Positions 7,222 to 14,174 of a DNA stretch of 20,551 bases are shown here, piece by piece. Both the position numbers and the translations under genes were made by a program. The notes beneath the pieces are model-generated. The model was not told the DNA's origin. It did not search any database and saw only the letters and a program-made list of their open reading frames with translations. Source of the DNA: Bacteriovoracaceae bacterium UBA4096 (GTDB lineage Bacteria; Bdellovibrionota; Bacteriovoracia; Bacteriovoracales; Bacteriovoracaceae); assembly GCA_002381945.1 (NCBI GenBank), contig DFXY01000038.1, forward strand, positions 34,787-55,337, read 5' to 3'. Each line of letters opens with the position of its first letter. The stretch's first letter is position 1.

Positions 7222-8187
7222 TTAGCGCCTCTCAATCGCGAAGGCCCGGTGTATATTTGTTTGATGAAAGTCCTGAGGGATCGACCATTGAGAGATCTCT
7301 TTCACCTTATAATGCTGGGTTATGACGTTATGAAGCTCAAATTTTCTTTTATTTGTAGAAAAATAGAGTGTGCCACCTGGGGCGAGTAAGGCCATTGAGT
7401 CCCTGATGAGAAGCGGATGATCTCTTTCGATATCCAGATCTTCCTCCATTCTCTTGGAGTTAGAAAAGCTAGGTGGATCCAGAATGATTAAATCAAACAG
7501 CTCGTTATTTTCTTTTCTGATCAGAAGTTCCTTCAGGACGTCGGCCTGATAGAACACGTGTTGTTTAGGATCTAGCTCATTTAAAAGAAAATTCTCGTAG
7601 GCCCAGTCCAGATAAGTATTAGACATGTCAATCGAGGTCACGATGCCTCCACCCTTGGCGGCAGCAACGCTGAGAGACCCTGTATAGCAGAATAAGTTTA
7701 AAACTTTTTTACCTTGAGAATTATTAACCAGAAATTGTCGAAGGGGGCGGTGATCAAGGAATAATCCCGTATCAAGATAGCGCTCCAGATTTACCAGAAA
7801 TTTAAAAGGTGGTTCATTCACGACAAAAAAATCCTGAGATCTGGGATCCAGAGGGCGGTATTGTTCATTTCCTTTTTGTTTTTCCCGAATTTTGAAGTGC
7901 TGAAGAGCTGGTTCAATGCCAATGACTTCAGTCAAGGCCATCTCGATATTCCCTTGATGAATTTCTCGCAAATTCTGATCTTCATCCTGAAGTTTTTTTC
8001 CCTGCTCGTAAATGACAGCATGTTTGCCATAGATATCTATCAAATAAGGATATTCGGGAATATCCTTATTATATAAGCGGTAAGCTTCGATCTGGTTTTT
8101 ACCCAGATAGCTCTTTAATTTTTTCTGGTTTTTAATTAAACGATTTTTGAGTGCGGTATGGTCAGAGCTCACAGTATTGCCTTTCAT
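7222..8187 (-). CDS. rlmK: RlmK-like 23S rRNA (guanine-N7) methyltransferase, stand-alone
   Basis: The 321-residue protein closely resembles the C-terminal (RlmK) half of E. coli RlmKL, which makes m7G2069 in 23S rRNA. Matching blocks are NRLIKNQKKL at the start, YRLYNKDIPEY (residues 36-46), REKQKGNEQY (101-110) and YLDTGLFLDHR (137-147). The SAM-binding motif NLFCYTGS (164-171) and the catalytic-region motif DPPSFSNSKRM (237-247) follow. No THUMP or RlmL half is attached, so the fusion seen in gamma-proteobacteria is absent here. The start is uncertain: ATG 8187 lacks a well-spaced Shine-Dalgarno (GGGAGG is about 15 bases away) and a GTG five codons in is possible. It is divergent from clpS, with 45 bases between the starts. 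Confidence 0.88.
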   Translation of the reverse strand: MKGNTVSSDHTALKNRLIKNQKKLKSYLGKNQIEAYRLYNKDIPEYPYLIDIYGKHAVIYEQGKKLQDEDQNLREIHQGNIEMALTEVIGIEPALQHFKIREKQKGNEQYRPLDPRSQDFFVVNEPPFKFLVNLERYLDTGLFLDHRPLRQFLVNNSQGKKVLNLFCYTGSLSVAAAKGGGIVTSIDMSNTYLDWAYENFLLNELDPKQHVFYQADVLKELLIRKENNELFDLIILDPPSFSNSKRMEEDLDIERDHPLLIRDSMALLAPGGTLYFSTNKRKFELHNVITQHYKVKEISQWSIPQDFHQTNIHRAFAIERR

Positions 8188-8232
8188 GGTGAATTAGTGC
8201 ATCCTCCCTATATTAACAACTGATGTGTACTT

Positions 8233-8556
8233 ATGTCTTCAGAAACTGATAAAGATGAACAATCCGGCGTTGCAACCGTTAAAAAAGTAAAGTTGCAGCC
8301 TCCCAAGATGTATAAGGTCCTCATGCATAATGATGACTATACAACTATGGAATTTGTTATTCTTGTGCTGCAAAAGTTTTTTAATAAGTCCGCTTCCGAA
8401 TCTCAGACCATAATGCTGGAAGTCCATACACGGGGCTTTGGTATTTGCGGTATTTACACCTATGAAGTTGCAGAATCTAAAGTCGCAAAAGTAACTAAGT
8501 ATGCCCGGGATAATGGTCACCCATTAAAGTGCAGTACTGAACCTTGTGATTCCTGA
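8233..8556 (+). CDS. clpS: ATP-dependent Clp protease adaptor ClpS
   Basis: The 107-residue protein has the ClpS core: PPKMYKVLMHNDDYTTMEFVI, with Asn33, Asp34 and Asp35 as N-degron-binding residues and His65 in HTRGFGICGIYTYEVAESK. ClpS hands proteins with N-terminal Leu, Phe, Tyr or Trp to ClpA for degradation by ClpP. The first 22 residues are the variable, charged tail that enters the ClpA channel. ATG 8233 is the first possible start, since the frame has a stop at 8221-8223. No clear Shine-Dalgarno precedes it, so initiation may be leaderless or weak. clpA follows 79 bases downstream, the usual arrangement. Confidence 0.95.
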   Translation: MSSETDKDEQSGVATVKKVKLQPPKMYKVLMHNDDYTTMEFVILVLQKFFNKSASESQTIMLEVHTRGFGICGIYTYEVAESKVAKVTKYARDNGHPLKCSTEPCDS

Positions 8557-8609
8557 GAGAAAGTTTCCTTTCAAAACCTTGCCTTTTTCCCATTCATTGT
8601 CATCTTCTG

Positions 8610-8615
8610 TATAAT
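8610..8615 (+). promoter_or_regulatory. Consensus -10 box upstream of clpA
   Basis: A perfect TATAAT lies 20 bases before the clpA start. I see no good -35 at 16-18 bases. If used, it would give clpA a very short leader starting next to its Shine-Dalgarno, independent of clpS. Confidence 0.3.
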
Positions 8616-8635
8616 GTCACTGAGAGGATATTTTT

Positions 8636-10981
8636 ATGATAAGTCAAAAATTAGAACAAATATTAAATAAAGCAATCAAACGGGCCAATGAAAAACGCCA
8701 CGAATTTCTCACTTTAGAGAACGTGCTGTTATCCATGCTCGAAGACGAGACTGTCATTGAGATCCTTAATGATTGTGGTGCTAATCTGGAAGATCTTAAA
8801 CAGGAATTGATTTCTTTTATAAATGAAGACTCCAATTTCTCTTTATTAAGTGAAGATGAGATTCAGGATCTGAACCGTAAACAATTTGGAAATGATCAGC
8901 TTAGAGAGATTGCCCGAGAAAATGGGATTCTTTATCAACCCGAAATTTCACTAAGTCTACAGCGAGTCATTCAAAGGGCCGCGATTCATATACAAAGCTC
9001 AGGCAAGAAGTCGATTCAGGCCATAAATCTACTGGTAGCTATGTTTTCTGAAAAAGAATCCCATGCCACTTATTTTTTGGAGCATCAGGGAGTTAATCGG
9101 ATTGATATTGTTGAGAAGATAGCTCATACCAGTGATCGACCAGTCAATCATCAGGAAGAGACTTCTACCATCGAGGCTCCAGGTGAAACTTTCCGTAAAG
9201 AAGAGAAGTACGAGAAGGCGCTTAGTGAATTCACCACAAATTTAAACAATCTGGCCCGCGAGGGTAAGATTGATCCGATTATTGGCCGGGAAGATGAGAT
9301 TCAGAGAATTATCCAGATTCTTTGTCGCCGCCGGAAAAACAATCCGCTTCTGGTAGGGGACTCAGGTGTCGGTAAAACTGCTATTGCCGAAGGCTTGGCC
9401 AAGGCCATTGTTGAGAATAATGTTCCTAGCGCTCTAAGTAAAACCACAGTCTATGCTTTAGACATGGCCTCTTTGCTGGCGGGAACAAAATTCCGTGGTG
9501 ATTTCGAAGAGAGATTAAAATTAGTACTTCAAGCACTCGAGAAAAAAAATGATGACGCTGGATCCATCCTCTTTATTGATGAGATTCATACCATTATAGG
9601 TGCAGGGGCCACTTCAGGCGGTAGCCTTGATGCTTCTAATCTTCTTAAACCAGCTTTATCTAAAGGCCAGATCCGTTGTATGGGTTCGACAACTTTTGAT
9701 GAATACCGAAAGTATTTTGAAAAAGATCAGGCCTTGAACCGCCGTTTTCAAAAAGTTGATGTGCTGGAACCTTCAGTAGAAGATTCCGTAAAAATCCTGC
9801 TGGGCCTTAAATCTAAATTTGAGGAACATCATCAGGTAACTTATCCGGATAATGTCATCCGGGCAGCAGTTGAACTTTCTCATAAGCACGTAACAGATCG
9901 TAAGCTTCCGGATAAGGCAATTGATGTGATTGATGAAGTGGGCTCATATTTAAGGTTAAAGCCCGAAAATGTTGGCGGTAGCACTGAGGTCAGTCTGCAG
10001 GATATTGAGCACATTGTTGCTAAGATTGCCCGAATTCCACAGAAATCTCTCTCTATTAATGAGAAGGAGAAATTACGTTTCCTTGAACGTGACCTGAAAA
10101 TGATGATCTTTGGACAGGATCAGGCGATTGATAAAGTATCAAATGCACTCATCCTATCCAGGTCAGGTCTAGGCAGTAATGATAAACCCATCGCGAACTT
10201 CCTATTTACCGGACCTACCGGTGTAGGTAAGACCGAGCTGGCCAAGCAATTGGCACATATTATGGGCATTAATTTCATCCGTATTGATATGTCCGAGTTC
10301 ATGGAAAAGCATACGGTATCTAAACTTATCGGTGCTCCTCCAGGTTATGTAGGCTTTGATCAGGGTGGTGTTTTAACAGATGCTATCCATAAAAGTCCTT
10401 ACTCTGTTCTTTTATTGGATGAGATTGAGAAGGCCCATCCAGATGTCTTCAATATTCTCCTTCAGGTGATGGACCATGGGGCACTGGCAGATTCTAATGG
10501 CAGGTCATCTGATTTTAGAAATGTGATCCTGATTATGACATCAAATGCTGGCGCCAAAGAAATGGAGGCCGGATCCATTGGTTTAAGTGCTAAAATGCCA
10601 GGAGGGGAAATAAATTCCGCTAAACGTGACCAAGCGATAAAGAACTACTTCACCCCTGAGTTCAGGAACCGTCTTGATGCTGTCATTGGCTTTAACAAGC
10701 TCGGCAACAAGAATATTGAGATGGTTGTGACGAAGTTTCTTATGGAGCTTGAGAACCAGCTGGTGGAGAAAAAAGTTGAGATGGATGTCTCAACTGAGGC
10801 CCGAGAATGGTTAGCACTCAAAGGATACGACGATAAATTAGGTGCTCGACCAATTGCTCGTCTTATCAATGAGAAGATTAAGAAGCCGCTTGCCCATGAA
10901 ATTCTTTTCGGCAAGCTCGAAAAAGGTGGAAGGGTTAACGTCGTCGTTAAAAACGATGAGCTCGAATTCACTTTTTCCTAA
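8636..10981 (+). CDS. clpA: ATP-dependent Clp protease ATP-binding subunit ClpA
   Basis: The 781-residue product (E. coli ClpA is 758) has the full ClpA plan. The N domain (about 1-165) binds ClpS. AAA+ module 1 has Walker A GDSGVGKT (241-248), Walker B ILFIDE (311-316) and an NRR arginine-finger region (368-370). AAA+ module 2 has Walker A GPTGVGKT (526-533), Walker B VLLLDE (591-596) and a FRNRLD segment (676-681). The substrate-pulling pore loop of module 2 is GYVGF (570-574). The IGL tripeptide at 648-650 is the ClpP-docking loop, so it should work with ClpP, which is not in this window. It lacks the long coiled coil of ClpB. GAGAGGA 8-14 bases before ATG 8636 supports the start. Confidence 0.97.
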   Translation: MISQKLEQILNKAIKRANEKRHEFLTLENVLLSMLEDETVIEILNDCGANLEDLKQELISFINEDSNFSLLSEDEIQDLNRKQFGNDQLREIARENGILYQPEISLSLQRVIQRAAIHIQSSGKKSIQAINLLVAMFSEKESHATYFLEHQGVNRIDIVEKIAHTSDRPVNHQEETSTIEAPGETFRKEEKYEKALSEFTTNLNNLAREGKIDPIIGREDEIQRIIQILCRRRKNNPLLVGDSGVGKTAIAEGLAKAIVENNVPSALSKTTVYALDMASLLAGTKFRGDFEERLKLVLQALEKKNDDAGSILFIDEIHTIIGAGATSGGSLDASNLLKPALSKGQIRCMGSTTFDEYRKYFEKDQALNRRFQKVDVLEPSVEDSVKILLGLKSKFEEHHQVTYPDNVIRAAVELSHKHVTDRKLPDKAIDVIDEVGSYLRLKPENVGGSTEVSLQDIEHIVAKIARIPQKSLSINEKEKLRFLERDLKMMIFGQDQAIDKVSNALILSRSGLGSNDKPIANFLFTGPTGVGKTELAKQLAHIMGINFIRIDMSEFMEKHTVSKLIGAPPGYVGFDQGGVLTDAIHKSPYSVLLLDEIEKAHPDVFNILLQVMDHGALADSNGRSSDFRNVILIMTSNAGAKEMEAGSIGLSAKMPGGEINSAKRDQAIKNYFTPEFRNRLDAVIGFNKLGNKNIEMVVTKFLMELENQLVEKKVEMDVSTEAREWLALKGYDDKLGARPIARLINEKIKKPLAHEILFGKLEKGGRVNVVVKNDELEFTFS

Positions 10982-11001
10982 ATATATTTTTCATTCCATC
11001 C

Positions 11002-11050
11002 GATCCTCATGCATAACAATTGTGAACATCAATTGAAGTGCATGAGGGTC
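11002..11050. other. Large imperfect inverted repeat downstream of clpA
   Basis: GATCCTCATGCA (11002-11013) pairs with TGCATGAGGGTC (11039-11050) over 12 positions, with one G-T pair. Inside it CAATTG (11017-11022) pairs with CAATTG (11030-11035) around a 7-base loop. No T-run follows on either strand, so it is not a standard terminator. It may stabilise the 3' end of the clp transcript or be a protein-binding palindrome. The rest of the gap (10982-11207) is AT-rich and shows nothing else clear. Confidence 0.5.
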
Positions 11051-11207
11051 TTCAAAAAACCTTCCAGCAAACCTTGATTGATAATAAAAAAGAAGAGATT
11101 GAATAAAATTTGTATTTTTTGTTTGCGTTAGATGAAAAATCTGATTAAGCTTAAAATAAGAAAGGTCAAATACTAGTGTTTAACCAACTATTTCCTGGGA
11201 GGAAATT

Positions 11208-11369
11208 ATGGCTAAGAAAGCGGCTAAAAAAGTAGCAAAGAAAGCTACAAAGAAAGTAGCAAAGAAAGCAACAAAGAAAGTAGCAAAGAAAGCTACTAAG
11301 AAAGTAGCAAAAAAAGCTACTAAGAAAGCAGCAAAAAAAGCTACTAAAAAAGCAGCAGCAAAGAAGTAA
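11208..11369 (+). CDS. Lysine/alanine-rich histone H1-like repeat protein
   Basis: The 53-residue protein is 26 Lys and 17 Ala, with only Val, Thr and Met besides. After MAKKAA it consists of four copies of KKVAKKAT (residues 7-38), one KKAAKKAT and a KKAAAKK end. This matches the lysine-rich tails of bacterial histone H1-like proteins (AlgP, Hc1 type), here with no other domain. It probably binds nucleic acid and compacts or coats DNA or RNA (inference). GGGAGGA lies 6 bases before ATG 11208, and a strong terminator follows the stop, so it is a real, probably well-expressed single gene. The repeats are also visible in the DNA as 24-base units, so length may vary between strains. Confidence 0.85.
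   Translation: MAKKAAKKVAKKATKKVAKKATKKVAKKATKKVAKKATKKAAKKATKKAAAKK
11226..11345 (+). repeat. 24-bp tandem repeat inside the lysine-rich gene
   Basis: Five consecutive 24-base units (from 11226, 11250, 11274, 11298 and 11322) encode KKVAKKAT four times and KKAAKKAT once. Units differ mainly at third positions (AAA/AAG, GCT/GCA, ACA/ACT), so the repeat is imperfect in DNA and nearly perfect in protein. Confidence 0.85.
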
Positions 11370-11384
11370 TCTTCTGAGCTAAAA

Positions 11385-11410
11385 AGCCCTCGCAAGAGGG
11401 CTTTTTTTTT
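11385..11410 (+). terminator. Rho-independent terminator of the lysine-rich gene
   Basis: AGCCCTC (11385-11391) and GAGGGCT (11396-11402) form a perfect stem with a GCAA loop, preceded by A-rich bases and followed by an unbroken T-run to 11410. Confidence 0.92.
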
Positions 11411-11501
11411 GCCTGTTTTTTGTTTCTCACCACTCTTTGCTCATATCTCATGACCTGTGTTATCTTAGGGGAAACCCAAGATTTTCGGAAAAACCAATCT
11501 C

Positions 11502-12089
11502 ATGAAATACATAAATCAAATTTTCTTCAAGGGCCTGATTGTTGTCTTGCCTATTACACTGACTTTTTATCTTCTTATATGGGCCAGTTACAAGATTGAG
11601 TCACTCTTTGGTTCAACCCTGGAGATGATCATCGGAAAGTGGCTTTATATCCCGGGCCTCGGAATTGTAGTGAGCTTGCTCTTTATTTTTCTGGTGGGAC
11701 TACTGGTAAATAACTACATCACCGGCAGATTTTTCTCCTGGCTCACCCGGACCTTAGAGAAAGTTCCTCTTATTAAAGTCATTTATAATCCATTGAAGGA
11801 CCTGATGGCCTTGATTCCGGGAAGAAGTTCCGAGAAAGATAAACCCCAAAGAGTCGTTTTGGTTCCCCTCGAGGCAATGGGGGTGGAAGTTTTAGGTCTT
11901 GTGACAAATGAAGAACTGAATGAGCTTCCTGGAAGCAATTTAATCTCAGTTTATGTGCCATTAAGTTATATGTTAGGCGGCATCACTGTTCTTATATCAA
12001 AAGACAAAGTCAAAAAAGTTGATATCCCCGTTGATCAGGCCCTGAAACTTTCGGTGACCGCCTGGATTAAGGCGAAGGATAACCGGTAA
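11502..12089 (+). CDS. DUF502 family membrane protein
   Basis: The 195-residue protein matches the DUF502 family: a first membrane helix at about 8-29 (GLIVVLPITLTFYLLIW), a second at about 50-71 (GLGIVVSLLFIFLVGLLV), then VPLIKVIYNPLKDLM (108-122). The soluble C-terminal half contains LVPLEAMGVEVLGLVT and VYVPLSYMLGG. Bacterial DUF502 proteins have no settled biochemical role that I know of. ATG 11502 gives a proper N-terminus although the Shine-Dalgarno is weak. The following methyltransferase ATG starts right after this stop codon (TAAATG), so the two are translated together. Confidence 0.88.
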   Translation: MKYINQIFFKGLIVVLPITLTFYLLIWASYKIESLFGSTLEMIIGKWLYIPGLGIVVSLLFIFLVGLLVNNYITGRFFSWLTRTLEKVPLIKVIYNPLKDLMALIPGRSSEKDKPQRVVLVPLEAMGVEVLGLVTNEELNELPGSNLISVYVPLSYMLGGITVLISKDKVKKVDIPVDQALKLSVTAWIKAKDNR

Positions 12090-12728
12090 ATGGAGTGCCC
12101 GCTTTGTCTTGGTAAAAAAACCGAGCTGTTCGATCAGGACAAAGTCAGGAGTTATTTCAAATGCCTGGGCTGTGAGCTGGTTTTTGTAGGAAGATATCAG
12201 GTGATTTCTGATATCGAAGAAAAAAAACGTTACGAAGCCCATCAAAACTCCGAAGCCGACCCTGAATATCAAAACTATCTGCTCAGGATCGCTTCTTTGG
12301 CAGCACCTTTTATAGAAAAAGGTGAAACCGGCCTGGATTTTGGCTGCGGCCGAACTCTTGTTTTGGAAAATATTTTAAAACAGATGGGCTTTTTGACAGA
12401 GTCTTATGATGTCTACTTTTATCCCCAGCGGGAGGCCCTGACTAAAAAGTATGATTTTATCATTTTATCGGAAGTCATTGAGCACTTGCGCTCACCCAGA
12501 GCGGATATGCTCGCCTTGAGAAGCCTCTTAAATCCAGGGGGGCGATTTTTCATTAAAACTAAAACTTATCCTGATGATCCTAAGAGTTTTTCCCAGTGGT
12601 TTTATAAAAGAGACCTGACTCACGTTCAGTTCTTTAATCCAAGGTCTTTTCAGGAATTAAGCCAGATTTGCCTGTTGGAACAAGGGCAATTTCTAGGTGA
12701 GGATGTTTATCTCTTCAAGGGAGGATAG
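12090..12728 (+). CDS. Class I SAM-dependent methyltransferase with N-terminal zinc ribbon
   Basis: The 212-residue protein begins with a CPLC...CLGC zinc-ribbon (Cys3, Cys6, Cys25, Cys28). A class I methyltransferase fold follows: SAM-binding LDFGCG (82-87), YDFIILSEVIEHL (121-133, motif IV region), LLNPGGRFFIKT (146-157) and HVQFFNPRSF (178-187). This layout is common in methyltransferases acting on small molecules, sugars or lipid-linked substrates; the substrate cannot be read from sequence. It directly follows the DUF502 gene with no gap, suggesting a membrane-linked substrate (inference). Its last 14 bases overlap the end of the convergent deaminase gene. Confidence 0.85.
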   Translation: MECPLCLGKKTELFDQDKVRSYFKCLGCELVFVGRYQVISDIEEKKRYEAHQNSEADPEYQNYLLRIASLAAPFIEKGETGLDFGCGRTLVLENILKQMGFLTESYDVYFYPQREALTKKYDFIILSEVIEHLRSPRADMLALRSLLNPGGRFFIKTKTYPDDPKSFSQWFYKRDLTHVQFFNPRSFQELSQICLLEQGQFLGEDVYLFKGG

Positions 12729-13242
12729 AGGTTAAATATGAGTAAAGCTCGTCGACGATTTCTTTGTTCAGCTTCAGTTCCCGATACTTTATGCCAGACA
12801 TATCAAAGATTCTTTTAGCAATTTGGTTTTCTACTGTGTCTTGATATTTGTCTGAGAGAAAGACGACTTCTTTTACTCGTACAGTTGCGATCATTTTGGC
12901 GCATTCATGGCAAGGAAAGAGGGTCACATAACATCGCGAGTTTTCTAAACTGGCCTTTGCATGAAGAATGGCATTAGCTTCGGAATGAACCACGTAAGCG
13001 TATTTCTGTTGATCAAGCGGAACAGTTTTATTATTTCCCCATGGAATTTTACTTTCATCAATTCCGGCCAGTTGCCCATTGTAACCCATGGATAGCTGAT
13101 GATTATGATCATCCACAAAGACACAACCAACCTTAGTATTGGGATCTTTACTCTTAAAGGATGCCATCATTGCCTGAAGCATGAAGTATTCATCCCAATT
13201 AAGGTGAGAACTAACCGGTAAAAAGTTAACTTTTTGCCCCAT
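12715..13242 (-). CDS. dCMP deaminase-like cytidine/deoxycytidylate deaminase
   Basis: The zinc site of the deaminase family is complete: HSEANAI (His86, catalytic Glu88) and PCHECAK (Cys111, Cys114), numbered from ATG 13242 for a 175-residue product. The early block MMASFKSKDPNTKVGCVFVD and the GYNGQ segment fit dCMP deaminases, which convert dCMP to dUMP for thymidylate synthesis. ATG 13242 is preferred because GAGG lies 9 bases upstream. An in-frame ATG at 13278 would add 12 residues but has no Shine-Dalgarno. The gene is convergent with the methyltransferase, overlapping it by 14 bases. A ComEB-like role or another nucleotide substrate cannot be excluded. Confidence 0.85.
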   Translation of the reverse strand: MGQKVNFLPVSSHLNWDEYFMLQAMMASFKSKDPNTKVGCVFVDDHNHQLSMGYNGQLAGIDESKIPWGNNKTVPLDQQKYAYVVHSEANAILHAKASLENSRCYVTLFPCHECAKMIATVRVKEVVFLSDKYQDTVENQIAKRIFDMSGIKYRELKLNKEIVDELYSYLTSILP

Positions 13243-13334
13243 ATGACGCGACCTCGTCGTAGAAAAAATTCTAAACATTTTGGATAGTTCGCAGTATCTT
13301 TGAAGGGTCTAAAACTGTCAATCAAGGTGCCTGT

Positions 13335-13655
13335 ATGAAATATGAAATTCCCCGTGAAGCTTTTAAACAACGTCTTGGAGATCGCCTAAACTTTGTTTTT
13401 GTTGATCTTCTTCCTGCTGATAAAACACCAGTTAAATTTGAAAATGTAGTTCACATTAACTACAGTTCTGAATTTAAAAATGAGTTCGCTTCTCAGTTTC
13501 CTAACAAAAACCAAAATGTTGTGGTGTATAGCCTGAATAAAGGTGATGAGAATCCTGCCAAAGCGGCCGATGATCTTGCAGGTTTAGGATATAACTTCGT
13601 CTACTTCTACAATGGGTCACCTGATGATGTAGTTTTGGACAAGGGTTTGAACTAG
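13335..13655 (+). CDS. Rhodanese-like domain protein lacking the active-site cysteine
   Basis: The 106-residue protein has the outline of a single rhodanese domain: FVFVDLLPAD (20-29, where rhodaneses have VDVR), HINYSSEF (40-47) and NVVVYSLNKGDENPAKAADDL (61-81). GYNFVYFYNG (85-94) follows, where rhodaneses have GY-V--L-GG. The residue that should be the sulfur-carrying cysteine is Ser66, and the protein has no cysteine at all. It therefore cannot be a sulfurtransferase and may be a binding or regulatory domain (inference). The domain call itself rests on pattern and is moderately sure. A terminator follows closely, so it is a short single-gene unit. Confidence 0.65.
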   Translation: MKYEIPREAFKQRLGDRLNFVFVDLLPADKTPVKFENVVHINYSSEFKNEFASQFPNKNQNVVVYSLNKGDENPAKAADDLAGLGYNFVYFYNGSPDDVVLDKGLN

Positions 13656-13681
13656 TTTCAAGAGTTGAAATCAAATAAAAA

Positions 13682-13705
13682 AGCCCTCTTTCGAGGGCTT
13701 TTTTT
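13682..13705. terminator. Bidirectional rho-independent terminator
   Basis: AGCCCTC (13682-13688) and GAGGGCT (13693-13699) form a perfect stem with a TTTC loop, with A7 before and T7 after. It serves both the rhodanese-like gene and the convergent minus-strand gene ending at 13713. Its core is identical to that at 6206-6221. Confidence 0.92.
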
Positions 13706-13712
13706 ATTTGTA

Positions 13713-14036
13713 CTAGTACCAACCAGCAAAACGGCAATGAATATTGGCCCAACCATGGGAGAAGGGCGCATAAGGAATGGCATTTACGTAAGCAAAACGA
13801 AATTCCCCGATTCGCATAAACTGTTCAGTGAAATAACTAGTGAAGACGTGGCCATAAATTGTTTGGCCGAAGACTTGACCATTACAAATGATAGGTTGGT
13901 AGTGAGGATTCATGACCTGAAATGCCACCTGTCCTGGAAGAATAGAAACCTGAACTTGGCCAGGAAACCATTGTGCAAAAGCAGAGCTGGTAAATAAGCA
14001 AACTAAGCTGGCAATGATAAGAGACTTAAGTTTCAT
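13713..14036 (-). CDS. Small secreted protein of unknown function
   Basis: I do not recognise this 107-residue protein. From ATG 14036, which has GGAGG 5 bases upstream, it has a clear signal peptide (MKLKSLIIASLVCLFTSSAFA). The mature part, about 86 residues, is rich in Phe, Tyr, Trp, Gln and Gly (for example QWFPGQVQVSILPGQ). It has two cysteines (51 and 101) that could form one disulfide across most of its length. It is likely a small beta-rich periplasmic protein. An upstream in-frame ATG at 14057 would add seven residues and lacks a Shine-Dalgarno. It is a single gene with its own terminator. Confidence 0.75.
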   Translation of the reverse strand: MKLKSLIIASLVCLFTSSAFAQWFPGQVQVSILPGQVAFQVMNPHYQPIICNGQVFGQTIYGHVFTSYFTEQFMRIGEFRFAYVNAIPYAPFSHGWANIHCRFAGWY

Positions 14037-14119
14037 AGAAACCTCCGAAGAATTCACAATAATTTGTCCTCCTTATAAAAAGCTCCGGGGCATCCTGTCA
14101 ACTCGCGAGGCTGACAAAG

Positions 14120-14154
14120 TACCTTAACAAAGGTAAAAGACTATAAATTTTACC
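14120..14154. promoter_or_regulatory. Overlapping inverted repeats around a -10-like box upstream of pepD
   Basis: TACCTT (14120-14125) and AAGGTA (14130-14135) form one inverted repeat. GGTAAAA (14132-14138) and TTTTACC (14148-14154) form a second that shares the middle arm. The second pair flanks TATAAA (14142-14147), a -10 candidate for pepD, about 20 bases before the start. No good -35 lies at the normal distance. This looks like an operator or a small hairpin in the leader. Confidence 0.4.
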
Positions 14155-14174
14155 AAGTTAAAGGCAGGTGCATC

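Noticed and set aside
11220..11350. Possible CRISPR or other array because of regular repeats
   Set aside because: The 24-base units are contiguous without spacers and encode a lysine-rich protein in frame.
11180..11395. Minus-strand frame with FVAFFATFL repeats that looks like a membrane protein
   Set aside because: It is the exact complement of the lysine-repeat gene; the hydrophobic repeat is an artefact of AAG/AAA and GCA codons read backwards.
13243..13278. Extended N-terminus of the deaminase starting at ATG 13278
   Set aside because: No Shine-Dalgarno precedes it, while ATG 13242 has GAGG at 9 bases, and the added 12 residues lie before the conserved domain.
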